Source: Bdellovibrionales bacterium
GTDB taxonomy: Bacteria > Bdellovibrionota > Bdellovibrionia > Bdellovibrionales > Bdellovibrionaceae
Assembly (NCBI GenBank): GCA_027320785.1
Contig: DAHVKR010000082.1
Coordinates: forward strand, 1-6,559
Reading direction: 5' to 3'
DNA length: 6,559 nucleotides
Shown: positions 1 to 6,066 of the stretch, one piece after another
How the letters are laid out: each line of letters begins with the position of its first letter
How positions within the stretch are numbered: position 1 is the first letter of the stretch
The notes under the pieces: generated by a model
Databases searched by the model: none
What the model was told of the DNA's origin: nothing
The model's input: only the letters and a program-made list of their open reading frames with translations
Translations under genes and position numbers: made by a program

Positions 1-612
1 CGAGTTCTACTTGTGGGTATCGTTTATATAGCATTCTTTGCGATATCAGTTGTGGGAGTTAATTACCTTAGATATGTAAAATACTCACTGGGGCCATCGG
101 AAGTATCAACCAACACAATAAAAACAGTCGAGGTAAAGACTCGGGCGCTTTTTATAGACCGCTGGGTAGGTCTAGAGGGTGTAATGAGTGTAGTCAGTTA
201 TCCTAAAAAAGGTTGGGACTTGTGGAAGCGCGCTTGGCAAGAAAAAATGAATGAAAAAAAAGTAAGTTTATATGATGAAGAAATAGGGAAGTCAGAAATT
301 CGCGATATAAAGATGACAACCCAGCATTATATTACCTTGCCTGGAATTATTGCTTTTCTTTATTATCCAGGGTCTATATGGTTTCTTATGATTTCGCTGG
401 CGGGAATAACACTGGTTTTTGTGGGTGCAGAAATATTGATACATCGATTTATTGGTAATCCAATTCTAACGGCTTTATTCGCTCAGTCGGCAGCCTATCG
501 CTTGATTCACTTTGGTTATGCTCCCGGTCAATCTTGGAAGTATTTCGCAGCCTTCGCGATAACTCTCGCTCTAATTTATGGAGTTCAAAAAGTCAGCTTT
601 AAGAAAAATTAG
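1..612 (+). CDS. Multi-pass membrane protein, C-terminal part (possible polysaccharide polymerase)
   Basis: The reading frame is open to the left edge, so this is the 3' part of a longer gene: 203 codons, then TAG. A GTG at 13 lies inside the first hydrophobic segment and is unlikely to be the true start. Numbered from base 1, hydrophobic stretches lie at about residues 3-22, 110-147 and 181-195. Between the first two is a charged soluble loop (about 24-105) with an RWVGLEGV segment (54-61) and a Lys/Glu-rich part. From memory, similar RWVG-type loops followed by a few C-terminal membrane helices occur in poorly characterised polymerase-like proteins of O-antigen loci. This suggests, but does not prove, a role in repeat-unit polymerisation or export. 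It runs in the same direction as the operon starting at 2782 but is separated from it by two opposing genes. Its last 14 bases overlap the end of the converging glycosyltransferase gene. The coding frame is secure; the function is not. Confidence 0.6.
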   Translation, partial: RVLLVGIVYIAFFAISVVGVNYLRYVKYSLGPSEVSTNTIKTVEVKTRALFIDRWVGLEGVMSVVSYPKKGWDLWKRAWQEKMNEKKVSLYDEEIGKSEIRDIKMTTQHYITLPGIIAFLYYPGSIWFLMISLAGITLVFVGAEILIHRFIGNPILTALFAQSAAYRLIHFGYAPGQSWKYFAAFAITLALIYGVQKVSFKKN

Positions 613-1546
613 AAACTTCAGCGAGCATTTTTTCGGCTAAATCCTGAGCTGAATTAGGGTTATAGCTAATAACGCGATCTTGAATTTCACTTATGTAGCC
701 AAGAGCTGGGCAGATGACTCGTAATTTAAAGTGAAGAGACTCATATATGGGCAATGAAAATGACTCTGCCTTACTTGTTATAATTGAACATCTAGATTTT
801 TGATACAGATCTAAAAGATCGGATCTTTGAACGTTTGTAAGTAAAGTCACTTTTATATTTGAAAAATGTGAAAACTCATTTTCTGCTAGGCTATTCGTGT
901 TATCTAAAACAATGAGAACACTGAGCTTTCTATTTGAGTGATTTTCAATAATTTGGAGAGCTTCTATTAGTTGCTTTAAGTTTTTGTGTTTAGCAAGGCT
1001 GGTGACAGTTATAAAATCGTACTGTTTGTCATGATATGAAGGCGGAGGAAGGCTCGGCAAAAACGGTCGTTTTTTAACTTGAAGGTTTTTGAATGAAGAG
1101 AGGCCTTCGGCCATCCAGTTGGTTTGAACCCATATTTCTGATACGTGATGAATGCGCCACTTTAAAAGCCACTTTTCGACAAGAAGGCGTAAAAGAGTTT
1201 TTAGTGAATCTGTCTCGACACGTACGTTCGGCAAAAGAAAGCAATTTTGTAGATAAAGAGCAGACTGGGGGGGGGAAATAAAAACAGGAGGCATATTGCC
1301 AAAAAAAAGAACGAATTGGTCGCCGTGCAATTTAAGATGGCGCAATAATTTAAACTCCGCCATCATTCGGGAGAAAAGGCGAGGGGGCGTATTGTAACAG
1401 TAAAATTTGTTTTTAGCTACATCAGGCACCACATAGCGATTATCGTGAAAAAGAGCCGTAATTTTACCAAGAGGCTCGTTTATTAAAAGTTCATCAAGGA
1501 GGACCTTTCCTCCACCGGTATGTATGTTGACTGCATATATGATCAT
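599..1546 (-). CDS. GT4-family glycosyltransferase
   Basis: A cytoplasmic or membrane-associated glycosyltransferase, probably adding one sugar to the undecaprenyl-linked repeat unit; donor and acceptor cannot be read from sequence. From the start at 1546 it has 315 residues. The N-terminal half has a glycine-rich loop (GGGK, 11-14), an FGNMPP segment (82-87) and a YLQN segment (98-101). The C-terminal half has the GT4 nucleotide-sugar site with an E-x7-E pair (E261 and E269, within AESFSLPIYES). The length is slightly short for GT4 enzymes but both Rossmann halves seem present. An in-frame ATG at 1552 overlaps the Shine-Dalgarno AAGGA; the ATG at 1546 has the proper 5-base spacer and gives the natural MIIYAVN start. 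It follows the polymerase gene on the same strand after about 50 bases, so the two are probably co-transcribed. Its 3' end overlaps the converging gene by 14 bases. A C9 run spans codons 91-94; as sequenced, the frame is intact. Confidence 0.87.
   Translation of the reverse strand: MIIYAVNIHTGGGKVLLDELLINEPLGKITALFHDNRYVVPDVAKNKFYCYNTPPRLFSRMMAEFKLLRHLKLHGDQFVLFFGNMPPVFISPPQSALYLQNCFLLPNVRVETDSLKTLLRLLVEKWLLKWRIHHVSEIWVQTNWMAEGLSSFKNLQVKKRPFLPSLPPPSYHDKQYDFITVTSLAKHKNLKQLIEALQIIENHSNRKLSVLIVLDNTNSLAENEFSHFSNIKVTLLTNVQRSDLLDLYQKSRCSIITSKAESFSLPIYESLHFKLRVICPALGYISEIQDRVISYNPNSAQDLAEKMLAEVSNFS
1267..1275 (-). repeat. Poly-C tract (C9 in the coding strand) inside the glycosyltransferase gene
   Basis: Nine G on the + strand, hence nine C in the coding strand, cover the codons for Ser91-Pro-Pro-Gln94 of the glycosyltransferase. 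It is a striking G/C homopolymer in an AT-rich region. Losing one C would bring a TAA into frame at 1203-1201, leaving 114 residues. Gaining one C would end the protein at a TAA at 1076-1074, after 157 residues. Either product lacks the C-terminal donor-binding half with the E-x7-E motif. Such tracts in surface-glycan genes are known phase-variation switches in several Gram-negative genera; here that role is only inferred. Confidence 0.9.
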
Positions 1547-1551
1547 GAACA

Positions 1552-1556
1552 TCCTT
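1552..1556 (-). promoter_or_regulatory. Shine-Dalgarno site deciding the glycosyltransferase start
   Basis: AAGGA on the - strand lies 5 bases before the ATG at 1546. It overlaps the A of the upstream in-frame ATG at 1552, so that ATG is unlikely to be used. This supports the 315-residue product over the 317-residue one. Confidence 0.65.
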
Positions 1557-1597
1557 GTGCATACGTGTTGAGTGAATTATAAAAATAAAAAATCATT

Positions 1598-2668
1598 TCA
1601 CCAATGGAAAACTTCTAGCAAGTAGGATTTGTAAGGTATCCATCCCATTGTTGCCCAAGTTGAAAAATTGAGCCAGCCAAAAAGATATAAAAATGCAACA
1701 CTACTTAATAAAAGTAATGAACGCGTCTTGAGCTCGGACAGAGCCACTTCTGCAAATAGAATCATTATCCCATATAAAATAATTCTATCAATGATGGTCG
1801 AAATGAATAGGTTCGCACATAAAAATAAAATTAAACCAAGGACAATATAAAAGGGGTAGCGCTTTAAAAAGCGTAAAAAATTACTTTTATATAGTGAGTA
1901 CACAAGGATCAGTGCGTAGCTTACTCTGAAGAGCACGCCTTTCGAGATAAGAAAGCTGTCAATATAGGCTTTTGCCCAGAATATAGCGGCAGCTAAAAGA
2001 GTCAAAGAAAATACTGAGCCTGCACTAACTAAAAAGGCGCGCTTATAAGAAAGGGAGATTCTTTTATATATAAGAATAAGAGGAAATATAAAAAAAATAA
2101 GGCCAGACTTATGAAACCCTGTAGCTATAAGGCAATACAAGACACAAAGCGGAAGATTTTTCTTTTTGAACGACTCCCAAATAAATAAAGAAAAACTACT
2201 AGAAATTCCTTGGCGCAAATAGCCCAATCCAAATAAGGGTATAAGAAAAGGAAATGATAGGCTGACATAGCCACAATAAGCGATTGGATTTTTTTTTGTA
2301 CATGAAAAGTACCAGTAAATCGGAATAAGAAAAAAGGCAGCCATTAAAAAAATAAGAACTTGATAAGATATAGCATGGCGGAAAAGGGAACTTATGTACA
2401 TGAGTCCGACAAACAGTGGGTCCGTTGCTCCATTGAATACATGGACTTTGTAAGGGTAAAAAATTCTTCTATAGCCGACCCAGTCGCCCCCTACTTCGTA
2501 GCGAAAGCCAACAAAAATCAACAAAATAAGAAAATTTATAAATGCAAAAAACTGCGCGGTTCTCGTCGAGATGTAATCTCGACGATTTCTTAAAATAAAA
2601 TAGGTTACAATAATCCCGATGTGAATTAGTAAATAAGGCATTGTTAAAAAGAATCGGTCACTCGTCAT
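1598..2668 (-). CDS. EpsG/Wzy-like polysaccharide polymerase
   Basis: A polytopic inner-membrane protein of 356 residues with about ten or more hydrophobic segments, matching the EpsG family of Wzy-type polymerases, which join lipid-linked repeat units on the periplasmic face. Family-like landmarks in order are GFRYEVGGDWVGY (54-66), GYLRQGISSS (149-158), GFHKSG (184-189) and DRIILYG (294-300). EpsG proteins typically conserve an FR..GGD...Y block, an RQ after a membrane segment, an FH motif and a late Arg. The length is normal for the family. The ATG at 2668 is preceded by GGAG with a 5-base spacer; a second in-frame ATG at 2641 has no such site. It is the first gene of a two-gene minus-strand unit, with the glycosyltransferase downstream, and is divergent from the flippase. 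The gene is very AT-rich, as usual for Wzy. A run of nine A lies at codons 124-127. The specific linkage made cannot be inferred. The family call is confident; no gene symbol is assigned because Wzy proteins are serotype-specific. Confidence 0.85.
   Translation of the reverse strand: MTSDRFFLTMPYLLIHIGIIVTYFILRNRRDYISTRTAQFFAFINFLILLIFVGFRYEVGGDWVGYRRIFYPYKVHVFNGATDPLFVGLMYISSLFRHAISYQVLIFLMAAFFLIPIYWYFSCTKKNPIAYCGYVSLSFPFLIPLFGLGYLRQGISSSFSLFIWESFKKKNLPLCVLYCLIATGFHKSGLIFFIFPLILIYKRISLSYKRAFLVSAGSVFSLTLLAAAIFWAKAYIDSFLISKGVLFRVSYALILVYSLYKSNFLRFLKRYPFYIVLGLILFLCANLFISTIIDRIILYGIMILFAEVALSELKTRSLLLLSSVAFLYLFGWLNFSTWATMGWIPYKSYLLEVFHW
2289..2297 (-). repeat. Poly-A tract (A9 in the coding strand) inside the polymerase gene
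   Basis: Nine T on the + strand read as nine A in the coding strand across Thr124-Lys-Lys-Asn127 of the polymerase. Runs of eight A or T also occur in neighbouring genes (for example 254-261 and 2928-2935), so it is less exceptional here than the C9 tract. It could be a site of replication or transcription slippage. Confidence 0.85.
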
Positions 2669-2690
2669 GCATGCTCCAAAAGCAGATAAT

Positions 2691-2713
2691 TGACTCCGTT
2701 GTTGGCTGAGTCA
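2691..2713. repeat. Inverted repeat TGACTC-N11-GAGTCA in the divergent promoter region
   Basis: TGACTC (2691-2696) and its exact reverse complement GAGTCA (2708-2713) are separated by 11 bases. The left arm overlaps the candidate -35 box TTGACT. A third copy, within ATTGACTC at 2755-2762, repeats the 8 bases at 2689-2696. The geometry would suit a dimeric regulator, but 6-base arms can arise by chance and TGACTC also occurs inside the glycosyltransferase gene (for example 715-720). Confidence 0.4.
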
Positions 2714-2772
2714 TATACATATTGTCTATTTAATGCATTTGAAATATAGATACTATTGACTCTAAACCTAAA

Positions 2773-2776
2773 AAGG
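2773..2776 (+). promoter_or_regulatory. Shine-Dalgarno site supporting the TTG start of the flippase
   Basis: AAGG ends 5 bases before the TTG at 2782. No ATG or GTG lies in frame between the upstream stop (2740-2742) and this TTG. The first internal ATG, in the RMYLAF segment, has no recognisable ribosome site. TTG is therefore the best start. Confidence 0.6.
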
Positions 2777-2781
2777 CAACT

Positions 2782-3990
2782 TTGAAATCTTACTTATTTT
2801 CTATTTTTACCAGAATGTATCTGGCCTTTACGGGCTTTACAATTTTCTTGGTAACCGCGGCCGCTTTTGGGGCAAGCGGACGTGGTATAATCGGTTATGG
2901 AACATCGCTTTTTGCAATGCTTGGAAGTTTTTTTTCTGCAAATTTAGGAAGATCATTTCTTGCGGCAACAAAGCAACAGGCCGAAATGAAGGAGTTGCTT
3001 TTAAGACGATACCTCGTACTCAACTTTGTGCTAACCATAGCTACGATGGTTACAGGAATAATTTATTGGCGATTTTCGTCATCGGCACAAGAAGTCCTCA
3101 GCCCATTTCAGATACTTTGCTTTTCCACTACGTCCTTATTTTATGTCTGGTCTGTAAACGGAAATGCCATATTTGCAGCGCTTTCAATGACAAAAACCCA
3201 AGAGATCATCATTATTTTGATCCGATCTTGTCTTATGGTTTTTCTTGCTTCGATTTATTTCGTGAAAAACAAGTCGATTGATCAATTTATTTTAGGCTAT
3301 TCGTTCATTCTGTTTTCTGGGTCTTTAACCGAAATATTATGGCTTTATTTTCATTTTCGTCCGGCGAAAAAATCGAAACTAAAAACAAGTAAACAAATTT
3401 TGAAGGATTCATTTTTTCACCACATAGACTTTTTATCCTTTAATATTTTCCCTCTTTTCCTGACGGTTCTTCTTGCGACACATGTTACAAAGTCAGAAAT
3501 TGGGCAGTTTAATTTTGCTCTGCAGATCATTAATCTCATCTTTTTATTCTCTGTAACTGCCAACATTCGACTTATCACATACGTATCGGATGTTGGATTT
3601 CGCGCCCGAATTTCTCAGTACAAAAAACTTTTTATTGGAACGTTGGTGCTCTCTGGGGTTTCGATTATTGTTATTTTTGTTGGTCTTCGTTGGATTACGC
3701 TCATTTCTTATTTTTCGCAGTTTCAAGGCGTAGATTTGTTTTTCCTAATTTTTGGTCTGTCAGTACCAGGGTATATTCTCTATCAATTTTTTAGTCCCAT
3801 TTGGATCGAGCTTCATAGACAAAAAGAAGCGGCCTTTACGCATGGACTAAATTTTCTATTCTTTCTTGTCCTATCTCCGATAGTTTTATCGAAATTTCAA
3901 CTTGAAGGCGCTGTTTGGCTTTTTAGTCTTTTTCACTGCGGATTAATTTTTACACAACTCTATTTGTTTAAACGCTATGCTAAAGCTTAA
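2782..3990 (+). CDS. Wzx-like lipid-linked oligosaccharide flippase
   Basis: A polytopic inner-membrane protein of 402 residues with around twelve hydrophobic segments spread over its whole length, as expected for the PST/MOP-superfamily flippases that move undecaprenyl-linked repeat units to the periplasmic face. The N-terminal part shows the typical pattern: a first helix, a glycine-rich turn (FGASGRGIIGYG, 29-40), then a helix ending in NLGR (54-57). The length is normal for Wzx (about 400-480). Translation starts at TTG, supported by AAGG 5 bases upstream. It is the first gene of the rightward operon, and its last 14 bases overlap the next glycosyltransferase gene. It is AT-rich, with an 8-T run at 2928-2935. 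Sequence conservation in this family is low, so the call rests on topology, length, glycine-rich pattern and locus context. The substrate cannot be deduced. Confidence 0.85.
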   Translation: MKSYLFSIFTRMYLAFTGFTIFLVTAAAFGASGRGIIGYGTSLFAMLGSFFSANLGRSFLAATKQQAEMKELLLRRYLVLNFVLTIATMVTGIIYWRFSSSAQEVLSPFQILCFSTTSLFYVWSVNGNAIFAALSMTKTQEIIIILIRSCLMVFLASIYFVKNKSIDQFILGYSFILFSGSLTEILWLYFHFRPAKKSKLKTSKQILKDSFFHHIDFLSFNIFPLFLTVLLATHVTKSEIGQFNFALQIINLIFLFSVTANIRLITYVSDVGFRARISQYKKLFIGTLVLSGVSIIVIFVGLRWITLISYFSQFQGVDLFFLIFGLSVPGYILYQFFSPIWIELHRQKEAAFTHGLNFLFFLVLSPIVLSKFQLEGAVWLFSLFHCGLIFTQLYLFKRYAKA

Positions 3991-5182
3991 TATTTTTTCT
4001 TATGTTTACTGGCCAGAGCAATTTCTTATTAATGAAATGGCCGAAGATATTGTTCAAAGGGGATATGAGATCAACGTTCTGACGGGGCTGCCTAATTACC
4101 CTAAGGGGGACTTTTATGATGGATTTTCGCTAGCTGGTGGTCCCTATCTTCAAGAGCATAAAGGAGTAAAAATCAGACGTTACCCCATCTTCGCACGAAA
4201 AACAGGATTTCCAAGGCTGATGATGAATTATATCAGCCATCTTTTGGGAGCCCTCAGTATTAAAAACAAAATTCCGCAAGCGGATTGGGCCTTTGTGTTT
4301 GCGACCTCGCCCATTACGACAGCCATACCCGCCATTTTTTGGGCTCGTCGAAATAAAGCAAAAGTTTGTATATGGCTTCAAGATTTGTGGCCAGACAGCG
4401 TCGCCGCAGTGGGAGCCACTAACAGGAATTCAATTCTCTATAAAATCCTCGGAAAAATGGTTGCGTGGATTTATAAAAATACAGACCTGATTCTTATCCA
4501 ATCTCCTGGCTTTGCAGATAATTTAAAAGAATTTGGTTATAAAGGACCTTCTCATGTCATTCCCAATTGGGCTCCTGGTCTGGATTTCAAAGATGCGACT
4601 GTTCCGAGCTGGCTAAATGATTTGCCCGCTAAGTTTACGGTTACATTTGCAGGCAATGTAGGGAAAGCGCAGGCTATTGATACGGTAATAGAGGCGGCCA
4701 AGATCCTAAAAGACAAAGAGCATATTCAATTTTTGGTTGTGGGAGATGGATCCGAGCTAGAGCGCGTGCGAGGGATTGCTCGTGCGGAAGACCTCCAGAA
4801 TGTTCAATTTTACGGGCGAAAACCAATTGAGGATATGCCCGGTCTTTTTAAAAGAAGTGATGCTTTGCTGGTATCTCTAAAGAAAGATCCTATTTTTGCG
4901 CGGACCATTCCCTCAAAAGTTCAGGCCTATATGGCGGCTGGAAAACCCTTGGTTGGAAGCTTGGATGGTGTGGGATCTCAAGTTATTCAAGAGGCTCAAG
5001 CGGGATTCACAGCACCAGCAGAAAACTCAACGGAGCTTGCGGGAGTACTGCTTAAAATGGCCGAGCTAACAGATGTGGAGCGTCAGAAGCTAGGTGATAA
5101 TGCGCGCCATTACTTCTCTCAAAATTACGAAAAAGGCCGTATTATAAGCCACATTATTGAGCACCTGGAGCGATATAAGTGA
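3977..5182 (+). CDS. WbuB-like GT4 glycosyltransferase, probably for an N-acetyl-L-deoxyhexosamine
   Basis: A GT-B fold glycosyltransferase of 401 residues resembling the WbuB-like GT4 subgroup (E. coli O26 WbuB, P. aeruginosa WbjE, S. aureus CapL). Members are assigned to transfer L-FucNAc-type sugars to undecaprenyl-linked acceptors. Landmarks are an N-terminal YWPEQF start (11-16), GLPNYPKG (37-44), QDLWPDS (135-141), FAGNVGKAQ (224-232), VVGDGSE (254-260) and IPSKVQAYMAAGKP (311-324). At the position of the second Glu of the usual E-x7-E motif it has the PSKVQ.Y variant, which I recall as normal for WbuB relatives rather than a defect. The ATG at 3977 lies inside the end of the flippase gene (14-base overlap) without a clear ribosome site, suggesting translational coupling. 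The stop overlaps the next GTG start by 4 bases. The adjoining genes for a UDP-L-deoxyhexosamine pathway make that sugar the likely donor; this is inference. Family call firm, substrate provisional. Confidence 0.9.
   Translation: MLKLNIFSYVYWPEQFLINEMAEDIVQRGYEINVLTGLPNYPKGDFYDGFSLAGGPYLQEHKGVKIRRYPIFARKTGFPRLMMNYISHLLGALSIKNKIPQADWAFVFATSPITTAIPAIFWARRNKAKVCIWLQDLWPDSVAAVGATNRNSILYKILGKMVAWIYKNTDLILIQSPGFADNLKEFGYKGPSHVIPNWAPGLDFKDATVPSWLNDLPAKFTVTFAGNVGKAQAIDTVIEAAKILKDKEHIQFLVVGDGSELERVRGIARAEDLQNVQFYGRKPIEDMPGLFKRSDALLVSLKKDPIFARTIPSKVQAYMAAGKPLVGSLDGVGSQVIQEAQAGFTAPAENSTELAGVLLKMAELTDVERQKLGDNARHYFSQNYEKGRIISHIIEHLERYK
5167..5170 (+). promoter_or_regulatory. Shine-Dalgarno site for the GTG start of the reductase
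   Basis: GGAG lies 8 bases before the GTG at 5179, inside the end of the upstream glycosyltransferase gene. With the 4-base GTGA stop/start overlap it supports this GTG and indicates coupled translation. Confidence 0.6.
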
Positions 5183-6066
5183 AAATAATTGTCCTCGGTG
5201 GTTCCGGAATGTGGGGCCATCAAGCTTTTTTAAAACTCTCAACTCATTTTGGCCAAAACAATGTGGCCTGCACCCTTAGAAAGCCCAAAGATTATTACGA
5301 TAAAATACAGATTTATAAAAATAGCCCTGTTTATGACCAGGTCGACTTCAGATTTCCAGATAGTGCCTTCAATTGTTTAAATGATTTCAAGCCGGACTGG
5401 GTGATTAACTGTGTGGGCCTAACACCCAGAAAATACGACGTTAAAAATGAGCCGCTATTTTATCAGATAAATGCTGAATTGCCCCATCTGCTTGCGACAT
5501 GGGTTCGAGATAACAAATCAAAACTCATTCATTTCAGCACAGACTGTGTATTTACAGGGAAAAAGGGAAATTATACTGAAAATGATATCCCAGATGCCCA
5601 GGATGTCTATGGTCGTTCGAAAGCTCAAGGAGAGGTAAAAGCCCCACGTGTTTTGACCTATCGATTGTCAAAAATCGGAAGAGAGATTGAGGGAAAGACT
5701 GAAATTGTGGAGTGGCTCCTTTCGCAAAAGGGGAAGGCCGTGAAGGGATTTTCTCGTGCTTTCTACTCGGGGCTGACAACGAATTACATGGCGGAGGAGC
5801 TGATTCGGATGATAGATAATTTCCCCCATCTAGAGGGCCTTTATCAAGTTTCGAGCCATAAGATCACGAAATATGAGCTGTTGAAGCTTATAAATGATGT
5901 GTATCACTGTGGGGTTGAGATTCAGGAAAATTCTGAATACGCTGTAGACAAATCACTGAGTTGCGATGCATATTCCGAGGCGACGGGGTTCAAAAAGCCC
6001 CATTGGCTGGAAATGATTAAAAATATGAAAAATGAAGAACGGATAGATTATGACGGCTTCAAGTAA
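5179..6066 (+). CDS. RmlD-like SDR reductase (WbvR/QnlB type), UDP-4-keto-L-sugar 4-reductase
   Basis: An extended short-chain dehydrogenase/reductase of 295 residues, close in length to RmlD. It has the N-terminal nucleotide-binding motif G7-x2-G10-x2-G13, the central STDCVF segment (120-125) carrying the active-site Ser/Thr, and the catalytic Y144-x3-K148. Segments such as INCVG (76-80), GLTTNYMA (198-205) and YQVSS (222-226) resemble what I recall of the WbvR/QnlB group. In V. cholerae O37 and E. coli O98 these reduce the 4-keto-L-sugar made by WbvB/QnlA to UDP-2-acetamido-L-rhamnose, and a 2-epimerase then makes UDP-L-QuiNAc. The acceptor here is inferred from the dehydratase gene that follows. 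dTDP-4-keto-rhamnose reductase is a less likely alternative, as no rml genes are seen. Translation starts at GTG, the only start that suits the glycine motif, with GGAG 8 bases upstream. The gene overlaps its upstream neighbour by 4 bases and its downstream neighbour by 17. Confidence 0.85.
   Translation: MKIIVLGGSGMWGHQAFLKLSTHFGQNNVACTLRKPKDYYDKIQIYKNSPVYDQVDFRFPDSAFNCLNDFKPDWVINCVGLTPRKYDVKNEPLFYQINAELPHLLATWVRDNKSKLIHFSTDCVFTGKKGNYTENDIPDAQDVYGRSKAQGEVKAPRVLTYRLSKIGREIEGKTEIVEWLLSQKGKAVKGFSRAFYSGLTTNYMAEELIRMIDNFPHLEGLYQVSSHKITKYELLKLINDVYHCGVEIQENSEYAVDKSLSCDAYSEATGFKKPHWLEMIKNMKNEERIDYDGFK

Larger units (their letters stand above)
2669..2781. promoter_or_regulatory. Divergent intergenic region with candidate promoters
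   Basis: These 113 bases separate the starts of the divergent polymerase and flippase genes and must contain the promoter for the minus-strand unit. Probably they also hold one for the rightward operon. Candidate + strand pairs are TTGACT (2690-2695) with TATACA (2714-2719), spacer 18, and TTGTCT (2722-2727) with TATAGA (2745-2750), spacer 17. A weak - strand candidate is TTGCCT (2779-2774) with TAGTAT (2755-2750), spacer 18. All are imperfect matches in AT-rich DNA, so the individual boxes are uncertain, while promoter activity somewhere in the region is likely. No JUMPstart/ops element was recognised. Confidence 0.45.

Noticed and set aside
13..15. GTG at 13 as the start of the first gene
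   Set aside because: The frame is open to base 1, and this codon falls inside a hydrophobic segment that continues upstream, so the gene almost certainly begins before the window.
595..650. Possible bidirectional terminator at the convergent junction
   Set aside because: A-runs and T-runs are present, but I found no stable GC-containing stem next to them.
1093..1281. A 62-codon open frame on the + strand opposite the glycosyltransferase gene
   Set aside because: It is antisense to a well-supported GT4 gene, has no recognisable domain or convincing ribosome site, and its composition follows from the opposite strand.
1547..1552. Upstream in-frame ATG at 1552 as the start of the minus-strand glycosyltransferase
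   Set aside because: It overlaps the Shine-Dalgarno sequence; the ATG at 1546 has the correct spacing.
1572..1601. GTGAA...TTCAC inverted repeat between the polymerase and the glycosyltransferase, considered as a terminator
   Set aside because: The stem is only 5 bases with a 20-base AT loop and no GC-rich stem, and it overlaps the polymerase stop codon; the two genes are more likely co-transcribed.
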